DNA of 64,000 bases from Enoplolaimus lenunculus (GCA_030248215.1 JASANG010002137.1:1-64000); one strand, 5' to 3'. Shown: positions 24,236 through 37,038, counted from the first letter of the stretch. Notes: generated from the sequence alone by a model not told the origin. Numbers and translations: made by a program.

Positions 24236-27200
24236 TTACACGGGCTATTTTTTTCTTAGTCATTCTAAAATTCATACTTAGCGATTAATTCAAATTTACA
24301 AACTGCGTAAGCAAAATTTTTGCTTTTATTGTAAAAATTTATGAAATTCAATTCGAGAACATTGAAATAGAAACGTACATTTTTATATCTGGCAGAAATA
24401 AAAAAACCAAAATCTTGTTTTAAAAACGTTGCCGTTTAAATATAAAAGCAACACAGACTCGCTAAATGTTAATGTAGAAGTTCTATATACACTTTACCTC
24501 AAATTTAAACTTAAGGCAAGAGTTAGGCTTCGGTACAGGCTTGGATAAAGGTTTACGCTTAGGTTTACAGTTGTCTTTTCCGAAACCTAAGGCTAAACCT
24601 TAGCCAAGGCCTAAGCCTAAGCTTGTGGCCGAAGTATGTAAGAGCTCTTGTGTGTTTTCGTAGTATAGTTGTCTCGGTGTAAAAAAGCAGATCAGCATAG
24701 GTAAAAATATAGTAGGTTGTCTAGAGAACTAAGCGTTTAATAATTATCATCTGGCTGATTTGCCCAATTTTTAGATCTTAGCCTCGGATATATAGCCACA
24801 CCGAACAATAGTCGTTTCTGGAATTACGCAAACAGCGAGGCACTATATATTTTTTTACTATGTCGCGGCTAAAAAACTCGTAGTCAACCCAATTTTCGTC
24901 TGGTTTTTGTTCGTCTTGTCTGTTTTTGTTGACTTAAGATAATATCTTTGCTATTTTTATGGTCATTGAGGTTGCAGAAACGCAGCAACAAAATATTGTC
25001 GCAGAATGAAATTATAGATTTCTCTTAGTCACAATAGTTGTCACCTTTTCCTAAAGTTTAATAAAATTTTGATCCAGGCTGGTACGATAATTCTGTATCT
25101 GGTCATGGTGTAATATGGAAATTGGGACCAAATGAAATTGTACTCAAGTTGCATACTTATATGTGAATATTGTAACCCCAGTACATCCCTTAGGCACGCA
25201 CAGATCCTAGAAATATTCTAAATACTTACAGTCAACTTAAGGACGTTGTTCCTGGCAATTCGGCTCAAAAAAATGCTCCAAAACCTTCCGTATAAATATA
25301 ACAGTAACTTTGAATGATCAACTGCCCGGCATTTGCAGCGGTGATCCAGCACGAAATGAGATAAATTTTTAAAAGCTATCCATTTTTGATGATTGTTGTT
25401 TTTAAAATACCATCCCCAAATCAGAATGCGCATTTAGAGTACGAACATTCACCAGCATTTTACATTGACTATTTTAACCTTTTGAATGGCATTCAATTCA
25501 ATGCACGCATCGTACAATATGTATGTTCGTACTCAGGGTATTCTTTCATGGGGCAGCCAATTTTTTCGTGACACCGGTACTCTATCTGGTTGTATACATA
25601 TACTCACATTTCATAAAATGGTTTGAGCTAATAAGTTTTTGTATCCAAAACTCACGCTTCGATTTAATAATCTATGTCTAAAGATAATCTTACACTTATT
25701 CCTTGCTTTTCAATGTTATTTCTTTGTAGATAATTAATTGTTTCCGAAAATTTCAAACAAAATGCAATGTTTTTGTCTAAAACCGATCAAAAACTGCAGT
25801 CGCACGGTGTCAAAAAAGCCAAAAAGATGGGGCGACACCAACAAACACAGCTTTATCTTACACTGTTAATTTACAGTTCGTATTTTATGCGTTGTTTGGC
25901 CAAATTGCAAAAATTTCTTGTAAAATTGAAAGATGCTAAAATTAGACAAATCAACCAACAAAAAGAGTATATTTATTGTCTTGGTTAAAGATAAAACTAA
26001 CTATTAATAATGGTCTGTTTACGCCCAAGAGTTTGTTTTGTTAACCCGATTTTGTATAGGTTAACCATCTTTATATCATAGAGGCCTGGAACAACTGTGT
26101 AAAAAATTTTACGCGTTGGTGAAACATTGCTTGCGTCAAAAATAATACGCTATTTCAAACACTTATAGCGTCGAAAACAACATCTTTATAAACGCTATTT
26201 TTTGTAGATGGAGTAACTCTCAACGAAATCGCAGGAGTAGCGGGTGCTAATTTTCGCATCAATGTAAACGGTTATCAAAAGCCAAAAAGTGCACAAAATA
26301 ATAAATCATTTAAAACAATAAAGCTTTTTAGCTAAGTATTTTAGCATGAGTATAAACTGAATTTTCATTTAACGAACACTCGTATTAGCTCAAAATCTGT
26401 GGCTTAAAACAGGAAGTATATTTTCGTATTGTTTTCCGTTTGAGCTATTCCATCCAATTTTGTAAAATTCCTTTTATTTCTGTTTGACGCAATTCAAATT
26501 AAAAAATGTGACTTTGTTGGCATAACATATGTCAAGATTATAGACTGATGAGTCAATCAATTTCTATTAGAGTGAAGGCCCATGCTAAATATTGTGGCCT
26601 CCATATTGGGGGACAGGGAGATTGGTAGAATTTTAGTCTGTGATACCCAGATTTTAGGTTTAGGCTTGTGTTTAGGCTTGCGGACGGTGACAGACGGCTC
26701 GAACGTCATCAAAAGTATAGCGCTACGTTAATAGTTGCAGACGTCTTTTCCTAAATATATCTTTTCGTATTGGCTTGGATGCATTTCTCCCGCAATATAC
26801 AAAATTTTTAAATTTTGGCAACACTTCGGCATAGGCTTAGCCCTAAGCTTACATCGGTTTGAGTTTAGAAATGGCAACGAATATCACATCGTTCTTCATG
26901 ATAGAAGAATTTTGAAAATAAGTTTTGTTTCTACAAACTTAGTTATTTACTTTCGTTAAATTCTGCAATGGCTATGCTTTAATCCCGTCTGTGGTCGTCA
27001 GCCATCAATTAAAAACGTTTAACTCGGTCAATATTCCACGGTGTTTTACCAGATATTTCAAGCGTCACACCGTTGCAACTCATTTATTAGCGGATTTTAA
27101 GCTTGATCCAGTAATGGGGTACCCATGTCCTAAAGGCAACATTTTAAGATACCGAAACTGAACTGTGATTAATGTTCATCGATGGCAGGCCTCAGCTAAA

Positions 27201-27746
27201 CTTCAATGGTTGGTGTGATTAATTTAAGTAAACCATTCAAACTACGTCACAGTTTCAAACACATTCTTTACGATGATATTTACAGGCCCACAACCAAAAG
27301 TACCACAGGAGGCAGAAAGATCTACAGAGAACTACAGAAAAACTTCCTTAACTTATAATTGTTGTAATGTTGTCGATAAATATTTTAACCGAAGGGCGGG
27401 CAAGGATATCCGCAGGGGGTGGCCGAAGCCCCCTTAACTACGATCTAGTTGCTGCCGTGTTTGTCTATGTCATATATTGAAGGCATTAGGTTATTGTGTT
27501 TTTGTTGCATTTCCTGGCTGTAGATGACATTTGTGAAACACGTTAGGCACCAATTTGGTTGCTTTCTCAGTTAGGGTAACGCAAAAAATTATTATACCCA
27601 GAGCTTGAACTTCTGATATTTAGAGATCTGCAATTATGGATGCTTTTAAATTTACTCAATGTGCATTTTGCGCTTTTGCAATTTCCCAAGTGAACTTTGA
27701 ACGACTGTTACAAAAAGTTGTTTCATTGGTGTAATGTGATTTGGCC
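24236..27746. other. No recognised gene; decayed TTAGGC arrays
   Basis: A degenerate CTTAGG/CCTAAG array lies at 24510–24640 and a short one at 26650–26680, the latter joined to a half-copy of the GACGG foldback (26685–26730). No splice-bounded coding run was recognised on either strand. Confidence 0.4.
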
Positions 27747-27955
27747 CATATAATGATCAGGAGCGGAACGTCTTTCTGTGGTACTAGAAAAGAGCAAGCT
27801 TAAGCTTTAGACTAATTTTTTGCTTGGCTTAGGCTTACGCTTACGCTTAGGAATATGCTTATTCTTACACTTAGGCTAAAGCTTAGGCTTACGAATATGC
27901 TTATAATACTGTTCTGTTCGTGTTCTTTACATTGATCAGGGATTTTTACACAAAT
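27747..27955. mobile_element. TTAGGC-bearing MITE, copy 5
   Basis: Reads GGCCCATATAATGATCAGG, GCGGAACG, AAGCTTAAGCTTTAGAC, then two blocks of GCTTAGGCTTACG units separated by AATATGCTTATTC, then ATACTGTTCTG. A separate short (TTAGGC)3-like run follows near 28060–28080. It is non-coding. Confidence 0.6.
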
Positions 27956-28147
27956 TATGCAAACACTCAAAGTTTGAGAAAAATTATGTCATTCTATTCA
28001 AATTATCGAAATAAAAGTTTTTAAATGACAGATTACTAAAGAGAAGATATATTATATTCATTAGGCTTAGGCTTAGGCTTAATTGTCGGTTTTAATAATT
28101 TTCAATTAATTAAACAACTGTAGCAGAAAAATGAACTCAAAGCTCAC

Positions 28148-28340
28148 CCGAAGCACATGTAGCACGAAAAGCAACGGATATGCGCCGCTGCCACCAGTAA
28201 TTGTTGCATCTGATTCGCTAATGAATTTGTACCGAGCGTAAGTACGATGAACAATGCATTTTCCGTATTGACTTGTTCCGTATACCACTTGTTCCTTGTC
28301 TGAGGGATTCAGGATAAACGTCAAGTCGTCTCTTGAGTAC
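28148..28340 (-). CDS. Possible internal exon, product unknown
   Basis: On the minus strand a 193-base stretch is open throughout. It is preceded by a plausible acceptor (…TTTTCGTGTGTAG at 28341) and followed by a consensus-like donor (CGG|GTGAGC at 28147). Read from phase 2 it gives 64 codons of protein-like composition, including YGTSQYGKCIVHRTYARYKF and a C-terminal hydrophobic patch (AYPLLFVLHVL). I do not recognise the family and could not link another exon to it in phase. It could be one exon of a minus-strand gene lying to its left, or a chance open stretch. Confidence 0.3.
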
Positions 28341-28622
28341 CTACACACGAAAATAACATGTGTGTTTGCTTATAAAATTTAATCAAAGTCATGTTGAATT
28401 TGCGCAAAGTGTGTAGTATTAAGTTGTTGTGGAACATTAACGCTTGTTATGCAAGTACCGATTCAAGTGGTGTGATTATATTTGGTGTGACTTGGTAAAG
28501 TTACTGCGAACACCGTCGTTTATAATTCAGATACCTAATAGTTTCATGTCTGAGCCTACTTAGTGTCATGTCATAGTACTCTCGCCAAGACGGAAACTAT
28601 TGCTTTGAGATTAAACACAAAA

Positions 28623-28852
28623 TAGGCGTCAGCTATGGTTATTAATCTGAACTGTACAACAAGATGCGTAGGCGTCAGCTATGGTTATTAATCTGAACTG
28701 TACAACAAGATGCGTAGGCGTCAGCTATGGTTATTAATCTGAACTGTACAACAAGATGCGTAGGCGTCAGCTATGGTTATTAATCTGAACTGTACAACAA
28801 GATGCGTAGGCGTCAGCTATGGTTATTAATCTGAACTGTACAACAAGATGCG
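28623..28852. repeat. Five identical 46-bp tandem repeats
   Basis: The unit starting TAGGCGTCAGCTATGG and ending ACAACAAGATGCG repeats five times at an exact step of 46 bases, with no differences that I see. It lies about 530 bases upstream of the first visible exon of the plus-strand K2P gene. Identity between copies implies recent expansion or homogenisation. Confidence 0.9.
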
Positions 28853-29382
28853 TCTGACAGCAAATCATATTATTTTCCGAGGAAAGTTATGTAAACCATA
28901 TTTTCTCATGTGATGGCAGCGAGCGAGAAATTGTTTTGATCTGTAAAATCTATTGTTATCCTAAAGTCAGCTAAAAGTGCTTTTTCTCGTGTCTTCAAAA
29001 ATTTCAGGAAACATGTTTGACTTATCTTGCATTGTATACTCTCCAACACACATCGGTAATCTGGGTTGTTTTCAGGGTTTCCCAGGCCCCATCCGAAAAT
29101 ATAACTTTGAGCCATAGTGATGCTGATAGGTTACACCCACCTGTTACACGGGATTGAATTGAAAAAACTTCGAGTTCATACCGACCGAGAAGAGACTCGA
29201 TTCTTTATCTGTGCTCAAACTCTTTCAAAAAATAGCCTTAAATTCAGTGACGTCTTTAAAATAGATTTTCATTTTTTTATCCAACGGCAGATCCTTTTTA
29301 ACCCGGACCCACTCAAGCCGGGAGTTCGTGAGGCTCTAAACACGACCCCGTTTGCAACACCATTGAAATTATATCATTTCAG

Positions 29383-32300
29383 AAATCATGTTGGCCAATC
29401 AACGCTTCACCAGTCGTCAACTCACAGCACACTGCATTCGTTCAGTCCAAATCGGCCTCCGCCATTTCCAACTCGCCTATCTACGCCGTCGGATGAAACA
29501 CCAATATACGATCAAAGACGCAACGAATCCGTAATCGTTAGTTCAGAAACCGAAAATCTTCTTAATTTTGCCGCAGAAGAAGCCAAAGAACTCAGCGAAA
29601 CTGCGCCAAGAAGCCAATCATTTGCTCAACAATTGCCTCATTATCACCGTACTAGGAGTCCGTCGCAACGAGAATCGTATCATCCACCAAGGTCGACATC
29701 GGATGTTGGGATCGAAGCGAAAATGAAAGATAAACGACGAAAGAGTACGGTCAGTCGGGTGTTGCCTGAGACTGGTGACTGGAAAGCGGTAAGTTTTAAA
29801 TTTGTTAGCGGTTGAGCTCACAGATGTAAGTAGATTAACATTTTTGGTCGGTTCGAGTTTTACCCCCGGAAAATTTATTTTTGTGCCCACTTGTACACCC
29901 CGCGCAAAAACATTATCCACAGCTAGTTTTTACAAACCATTAATTTTTTGTTCGCGGTTCTGAAAAAATTTAGTTTTACAAAAATAAAATGTGAAGGGAA
30001 GCGATTCAATTATAAAAAAGTTGTAGATTTGAGACAATGTTTCAATACAGAAATTTGTGCGGCGGAAATTTTATCTACGGGAACAGTGTAGAGAATTCAA
30101 GAGCAGTTCAATTTCGTTTTATGTAGCTCAAGACCGTTCTTCGACCAATTCGGATGGCGGCACCGTATGTTTTACTTTATTCTATAAAAATTTAAACGAA
30201 GGCTTTGAAATATTTAAGTATGCTCAGAAATTTACTCGAATAAAATGACTTCACCACAGTATAAAATAACCATTTTGCTCATGACAATGTTTTAATGGAA
30301 CAGTTTTCAGTTAATACTGTCTTTTTAAGAGGCTCAAAATTATTCTTCCACACGTCGGACTCGTAGTGATGTCGATGTTCTACACGTTTCTCGGTGGAAT
30401 AACGTTTTATTTTATCGAAAACCCGAACGAAGTGAACAAAAAACTCGTCGGAATGGAGTCAATCCGTCGAGACAAAGAACAAATCACTCGCGATTTATGG
30501 GAACTGAGCAGACGTTCGAGAACGCAACAAGACACGTGGACACAGCAAACCGATCAGAGAATGGATTCGTTTATGAAAACTGTGTTTGATGCGTATTCAG
30601 ACAATTTTGTCACGTATAACGATGTTATAACAAATAACACTGATGCTATGTGGACGTTTCCAGCTGCTATATTTTTCTCAGTGACGGTTATAACCACCAT
30701 TGGTGAGTTGTATAAATTTTAACTGTTCCAATAATCAATGAAAGTTTTCAGCCTTGCTTGTAACTCATTGAAAACCCTTAAATGCCCCTATTGGAAAATA
30801 TTTAGCCCCCAGCCAGCAAGTTAAGCTGGCTACTGGCCTGGGGCTTCAGCCACTCATTATGCGTAGTGTTCCCTTCAAATTGCGGAGGGTTCTGAGGTAT
30901 AGCAGAAATTTGAAGTTTTGTGGTTGTGCACAACGGCGATATTCAGTAAACGGTTAAGTACCATTTGTGCATACACAATTTAATACAGTTGCAATATTAA
31001 TAAACTGCATAGTAGGGGTTGTGTTTGGAAGGCGATAGCCAATCATTAATCTTAATGTGTGTTCTTTCATATTGTGGAGGGTTCAGTTGCGATACCTCTT
31101 GAAAACAAACAAAAGTAATATGTTTTGTACGTTTTAAGGTCCTGAGAAAAAAAGCATTTCCATCAGTTTCGCGTCAAAGAAACTGAAAAGTTTTGAAAAA
31201 AATTTTCTAGTTGCCACCACGCGATCCGACAGTCAACTTTAATTTGTCTTGATATCTTCAATTGCCGTTCGGTCATGCCCGTAGCTACAGGGACCTTTAA
31301 GCTGCTCTTGTCCGTCGTATGAGTTCTCTGCATGCCCATCTCGTATTTGTTTTGCCCTTCTTATTGAATGCTGAGCTGGCTACATGTCTGCCATTGATTC
31401 AGGCTAGCAAGCATCGTTAGCAGGATCCTGAAATAGAATAGATATAATGTTGTTCTAGGATACGGTCATTTGGTTCCAAATACCGTGCAGGGCAGGATCG
31501 TTTGCGTTATATTCGCCCTGTTCGGCATACCTCTGGTACTAGTCACCGTTGCCGATATGGGAAAGTTTCTGTCAGAATATGTCATTGTTGTTTACGACAA
31601 ATGGCAAGATTTGATGCATTGGTTGTGGTCGAAAGTATTTCGGTATTAATTCATGCGAGCCCGTAGCCAGAGGCCAGGGGTTCAACCCCCCCGGGACATT
31701 TTGGACCCCTAGAAAATGGTCAACCTTGCCTGTAAGTCATCAAAAACCGTTGTATACCCTTCTTGAAAATTTGTTAGCCTCCGATATTAAAGTGAGCTGG
31801 CTACGAGCCTGGATTCATGCCTAAACTTTTAGTTGAGTTTATACTTTAGAATGGTATATTGAACACAGTAGAATACGAGACAGTGCTTGAGCTTGCCAAC
31901 CATATTTTAAAGCAAAATGTCGAGTCAAAATTTAATTTTAATTAATAAACCAAGAGCCAATGATTATCCACACAAGCGTATGCAACTGGGTACATTCTGT
32001 GTACTAAAAATGTACCCAGCGCATGTTGCTCCCAATCTTATTTAGAGTGGTTGAAATTTGTGCAGACAAAGAAAATACGTAATATGCCAGTGGTCAAAAA
32101 GTGCCTGTTTATATTTTTAACATTCCAGGTGTATCTTATTATGTGACTCGGGCCCGTAGCCTAGGGGGGGCCAGTGGGGTTCAGCCGCACCTGGAAAAAT
32201 TCTGCCCCCCACCTAGAAAATTTTCAACCTTGTTTCTATAAAATCGAAAAGCCTTGAATGCCCTTCCTGAAAAATTTCTAGCCCCATATCAAGGTGAGCT

Positions 32301-35300
32301 GGCTATGGCCTGATGTGACGTCGACGCCACTCTAAATAAAGAGGGGTACAGAAAAAACGCAAAGCGCGATGGTACATTTTGTATTTATATCCGAAATCCA
32401 ACAGTTGCACAGTCTTGTCCAAGAGTGATAGTTTATTATCCAGTCAGCAATTAGGCCATCATATTGAAACAATGGCAGTCGTTGTCTACAACTAGAATAA
32501 CTGCTAGAAAAAACTTAATTAGTTTAGCTTTAAACGCTGCACAAATGTATAGATGTATCCAGTGGCGGATCCAGGATCTCAAAATGGGGGGGGGGGCAAA
32601 ATTTCATAGGTAATATACTTAATTTTGACCCATACTGTAGTGACCCAAATAAGAGGGGATCCTCCTTCTGAGTCTCACTAAATAGGAGTCCGTATCCCTA
32701 ATAAGTGTCCGTAAGCGGGTAAAGTCCTTAAACCCTAGTTAGAGTCCATAAAAGTCTATTATCCCTAATTGTAGCGTATAAATGACTCCAGTGCCAAATA
32801 ATGATGAGTTCGAAACTTTAAAGTGTGCTTATACCATTGTGTATAAAACAGAGAAATAAACAGCGTAGAAAAGCAATTGACACTATATAATTTTTGTCGA
32901 GATGCTGTTGGGGGGGCCACGGCTGGGGTGCCCCCCATGGATCCGCCATTGGATGTATCTTTGATTCTAGATGTTGTGTGAAATTGTTTCGAATTCCTGC
33001 GATTCTGCTGCAATCAACTCCTGATCATGAAGCCGGAAGTAACGACAACGACGAAGACGATTATTTATTATTCGACAGAATCGAAGCCCATGTACCGGTT
33101 GTATTTGTGTCAATTATACTTGTCGGATACACAGCAATCGGAGCATTTATCCTTGGTTCATACGAAAATTGGTCGTTTCCTGAGTCGTTCTATTACTGTT
33201 TTATTACAGTGACCACCATTGGTATGATGGCCTATGTAAACTATATACGTATCCTGTCTAGTAAGCCTAAGCTTAAACGTAACCTTAAACCTAAACCTAA
33301 TACTAAACGTAAGTCTGAGCCTAAACATAAGTCCAAATTATAAGCATTCTAAGTATAAGTTTCCTAGTCTCTAAGCAAACAAACAAGTTTCTTGTTTAAC
33401 AATGGGCAGACAGATCCCTAGACTTCATATGAGACGGTGTAATCATAGTACGTCCTGGACATGGGCGATCCCAAAATATTACGTTGTGGTGTGCAAGTGG
33501 AGCTTTAGCTAAACGTAAAATAGCTAACAATTTAATGAAGTGACCCGAATAAAAGGAGGGGGGTAATAAGAGGGGGATCCCCATTTTGAGTAACAATCAA
33601 TAGGAGTCCTTATCCCTAATAAAAGTCCGTAAGTGTATAGAGTTCCTAAACCCTAATTAAAGTCTATAAGTTTCAATTGTCCCTAATTGTAGCGCATAAA
33701 TGACTCCAGGACCAAATAAAGTTGAGGTCGAAACTTTAAAACGTACTTCAGTTTTGAAAGTAACATTTTGAAAGTAACATTCTAAACTATAACCTTGCAT
33801 TACTGCTCAAGCTTTTGATGCAAGCCATGAAACGTTTAATTCAACGGTTAGTTGCAGAACCGAATATATCAGTAACGAAGGGTGGCGGAGGGCGGTTGAA
33901 AATAAATAACAGTCCGAAACCGAATAACAGGGAGGGGGTACCCTCTGGAGAGGCCAAATAAATATCAGTACCCCTTATTCGGGTCACTACAGTATAATTA
34001 AGCAATAATTTTGCTTATATATACTGCAAAAATGATGAGTCAAAAAATTTAGATGGACTGACCGAAAATTTTTAAAAATATTTAAAATACAGGTTACTTG
34101 ATGTTTACGACTTAAAGGCCACATACGTAGTGAGAAAATTATATATCAGCTGCAAAATTGGTTTTAGCCACTTTCAAATATGTTTAAGTAGAATTGTTCT
34201 CAGACAGTGAGTGAAAATACCTGTTTGTACGACATAAAACAACTATTAGCTTAAATTCAACCTATGTACTTATATATGTAAAGTTCAATTAAATTGCTTG
34301 TCACAGCTTTCTTAGATAGGACAGTGTTATTTATTTATCATTCCGCGACATTGTATATTACCTGTTTTAAGAAAAAACGACTGTTTCACAATTTTTGTCC
34401 CATCTACGCTATGGCTTAGGCTTAGGTTTAGGATTACGCTTATGTTTGAGTTTGCTTGGGCTTATACTTAAGTTTTAGTCATATAGGCTTTGAGCTAATA
34501 TGTGCATGATAGACAGGCCATTATTGCTTACACTAACTTTTGAACCAACTCGTGCTGCTCGTCAAACTTTAGTACATTTTGGTCAGTCAATTTGACGCCC
34601 TATCAGTAAACTGGTGTAGGTGCTTATTTGAAAGTAGGGTCCGTTTGTTTTAAAATTTTATATATTTTGTTTAAGGATTTGGCGATATTGTTCCTCAAAA
34701 GCGTTCGTTTCTCTTCATAACCTTGTTGTACATTATAACCGGTCTAATAATAACGTCGATGTGTATTGATTTAGTCGGCACCCAATACATACGTAAAGTT
34801 CACTTTTTTGGTCAACATATGAAAAAGACCCAGTACGCATTGATTACCATGGGTGACAAAGTGATTCATATGGGTGAAGTAATTCGCTATATGGCGTTCC
34901 TTCAAAAACGATACGGCCTCACTGCGGACGATATGGACCGCTTAGGCGCAATACCAGAAGACTTCCTGCTTGACTGCATCCTGAAAGGCCGACCTATACC
35001 ACCACGCTTTGCGGCGCTATTTTCGCGGCCGTTCATACCGCGTGATTATTATTTTTTGAAATGGGTTGACTCACGGCAAACTAACTCGTACACTAGTGAA
35101 CGCCCGCTCGCTAGTTTAGATTCATTTGAAATTAGCTCAACGCATGATTTTCAACGCAAATTGAGCGCAAGCTTTTTATATTATGAAAAATCGCAAGCGA
35201 CTCAATCTTCGCGTGCTCGGTTAGACATTCCGTTGCCTAAATTGCCAACAGCGCAGCCTGGTGTGTCTGGTGGTCGAATTCGAAAAATTACACGGGAACA

Positions 35301-35340
35301 AATGAAATTTCAACAGCAGCGTCAAAATTTTAATATTTGA
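29383..35340 (+). CDS. Two-pore-domain potassium channel (TWK/K2P type), 5' end unresolved
   Basis: A potassium leak channel subunit of the plasma membrane; K2P proteins have four membrane helices and two pore loops and work as dimers. Exons by splice signal and phase: 29383–29788, 30330–30702, 31459–31642, 32971–33221, 34676–35340; all joins stay in frame. Exon 1 is a Ser/Pro-rich cytoplasmic region with a PKA-like RRKST. Exon 2 gives M1 (LPHVGLVVMSMFYTFLGG), the extracellular cap and the first filter TTIG. Exon 3 supplies GYGHLVP and M2. Exon 4 gives M3 and the second TTIG; exon 5 gives GFGDIVP, M4 and a ~190-residue C-tail ending QRQNFNI. Both filters are canonical. Introns split both filter glycine codons in phase 1. 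Exon 1 starts in mid-codon after a TTTCAG acceptor, so an upstream exon with the start ATG is missing; the frame stays open back to an ATG at 29117, a weaker alternative start. Confidence 0.9.
31657..31811. mobile_element. MITE, CCCGTAGCC family, next to a splice donor
   Basis: Bounded by 8-bp duplications of ATTCATGC (31649–31656 and 31812–31819). Ends are GAGCCCGTAGCC and GGCTACGAGCCTGG, inverted. It lies in K2P intron 3, and the target duplication begins six bases after the donor GT at 31643. Relatives: 32149–32312, 42513–42679, and partial copies near 30745–30845, 41850–41942 and 16553–16690. The 8-bp duplication suggests hAT. Confidence 0.75.
32149..32312. mobile_element. MITE, CCCGTAGCC family
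   Basis: Starts CGGGCCCGTAGCC and ends CTGGCTATGGCCTG. The flanks ATGTGACT (32141–32148) and ATGTGACG (32313–32320) match at 7 of 8 bases. Internal phrases such as AACCTTGTTT and a GTATACCC-like TGAATGCCC match the other copies. It lies in intron 3 of the plus-strand K2P gene. Confidence 0.7.
32560..32951. mobile_element. hAT-like MITE carrying a second MITE
   Basis: Ends CAGTGGCGGATCCAGG and GGATCCGCCATTG match the 175-bp copy at 23179. The flanks are identical 8-bp GATGTATC (32552–32559 and 32952–32959). The extra length is a nested, truncated copy of the CTGTAGTGACCC family starting at 32635 and running to about 32832. The right target duplication ends 11 bases before exon 4 of the plus-strand K2P gene, so the element borders the acceptor. 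Confidence 0.85.
33250..33350. repeat. Degenerate CCTAAG (TTAGGC) array
   Basis: A run of CCTAAGC, CCTAAAC and similar units just after the exon 4 donor of the plus-strand K2P gene. It is the complement of the TTAGGC telomere repeat in decayed form. Other free-standing arrays of this kind lie at 34410–34490, 35450–35520, 36585–36645, 41030–41080, 42210–42250, 55960–55995 and 60005–60095. Confidence 0.6.
33535..33992. mobile_element. Tc1/mariner-like MITE, CTGTAGTGACCC family
   Basis: Starts ATGAAGTGACCCGAATAA and ends CTTATTCGGGTCACTACAG, with TA on both sides (33533–33534, 33993–33994). The interior matches 19005–19443 along its length. It lies in intron 4 of the plus-strand K2P gene. Confidence 0.8.
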
Positions 35341-37038
35341 CGCGTCATGAACGGATGTGGTACTCTGTTGTTTGCTTGTCTACTTTTTCCCTACACTAGT
35401 GTTAATTAATTGAAGACAAAAGTCCTCGCACATTAGTGTATGGTTTGTATTCCTAAGCCTATGCTTTTGCTTAGGCTTATACTAAAGCTGTGATTGAGCC
35501 TAAGTGTAAGTAACCCTAGGCCGCGGCTTATTGTATTATTCCAGTCATTGTGTGTGTGGGAAGTTTTGGGGGTGAATATGTAAAAACAAGCACTGCTTTT
35601 AGTACAGGACAGCCCATAAGCTTGCTGGCCCGGACAAGAAAATCATCCGGATCCTAAAAGATGAAATTGCAACAGAAACGATAGAATCTTAATATTTGAT
35701 GCGCATCGTTCAGAAAAGTTGTGCTTTTTAATCTGTCCACATCGCAACGATTAGATGTGTATACGTACAGCAGATATGAAGAGAGCATCCCGTATTAACT
35801 CCCGTTAGGGTAGCGCTATACTTTTGATGACGTCCGGCACTGTTCGTCACCGAAACGCCAAATAACTATCAGTCTTCCTTCTCTCATTCGGCCACTACCG
35901 TACTGAATACTGTCTGTATACGTAGGGGAAGCACAAAGACCGCTGCTGTTTTAACGCACACCTATATACGTTCCATGATATATAGAAAAATATCCAACCT
36001 CGGATCCGCCCACCAGGTAATACTGGATCCGTCCTTGTGTATATAGCTTTCATTTCCTATTAGAAAATATTGCGTTCAACGACAGAATCTTATATTTGAA
36101 TTTTGGTTTATGTTGTGAACGAAGGTGGGGGCTTTTATTTGTGCGCGCGTAGCAACGATTAGATGTATTTAATATGTCTAGGCTTTATTTTCAATTACTA
36201 CATAATGCATTGCTTATGTTTCTTAGTAATGCTATGAATGCAGTAAAAATGCAAAATTACATAGCTATTAAATGTTTTTAATCCGGCTCTGTCATGCACA
36301 AATACAAACTAAGAGTGAATTCATTTCAGAATGATAGCTATTAAGTCATGGAGTAGATGAAAGTGGCGACTTACCGCCGCCGCCTGCCAGCGGAAGTGAT
36401 GAGTCATTGACCTGGTGCTAGCCAGCTTCCATTAGGATTAGAACCAACATCTTGTTTCTAAGATAACATGATTTCACTAACGCATTCTAACGAACAGTAC
36501 AACAAAGCATTATATCAGAGCCGATTAGTGAAAACATGAGGAAACAGAAACAAGATGTTTATAATCAGACTATAATTTTTTGCTTCGGCGTTGGCTTAGG
36601 ATAGGTATAAACTCAGTTTTACGCTTAGGCTTAGGTTTAGGCATATGTAAATATGCTAATTATAGATAATTGCAACGGCATCGCGTATATAATACACAGA
36701 ATTGATAGTTTTATAGCCCAGCCGACTCTGAGCAACGATACACCTGCGTCGGGCTGCGGATCCAAACAGCCGTATCATTGAAATTGAGACAACTAAAGTA
36801 CTATATTGCTATTTTAAAACTGTGTGTAAAATCTGACAAAGATTTTCTCGCCATTTTCTTTACAATTCTGTCTGTGTTTTGACACGAAGCTGACTCAACC
36901 CTAAGTTTGTACTAAATAGTACCGTTCATGAATGTGTTTTATTGAATTCAAATTTACATATATACAATCACACATGTATTTTTGAGCACGCATACCTAAA
37001 ATCGGCATCTTTCTAGTTGTGATGTTCCGAATTCAACT
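35341..37038. other. Spacer between convergent K2P genes
   Basis: Holds two partial echoes of the plus-strand gene's last coding bases (35640–35760 and 36060–36175), a half-copy of the GACGG foldback (35815–35850) fused to a decayed end of the CTGTAGTGACCC family (35850–35905), and TTAGGC-type arrays. Neither echo keeps a long frame. No separate gene was recognised. Confidence 0.5.
36938..36943 (-). promoter_or_regulatory. Candidate polyadenylation signal AATAAA
   Basis: On the minus strand AATAAA lies about 95 bases after the stop codon of the minus-strand K2P gene, a usual distance for a short 3' UTR. It is a motif match only. Confidence 0.4.

Noticed and set aside
29117-29382. In-frame extension of the first K2P exon to an ATG at 29117
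   Set aside because: The composition looks intronic, and a TTTCAG acceptor at 29377–29382 gives a cleaner exon start; kept only as an alternative.
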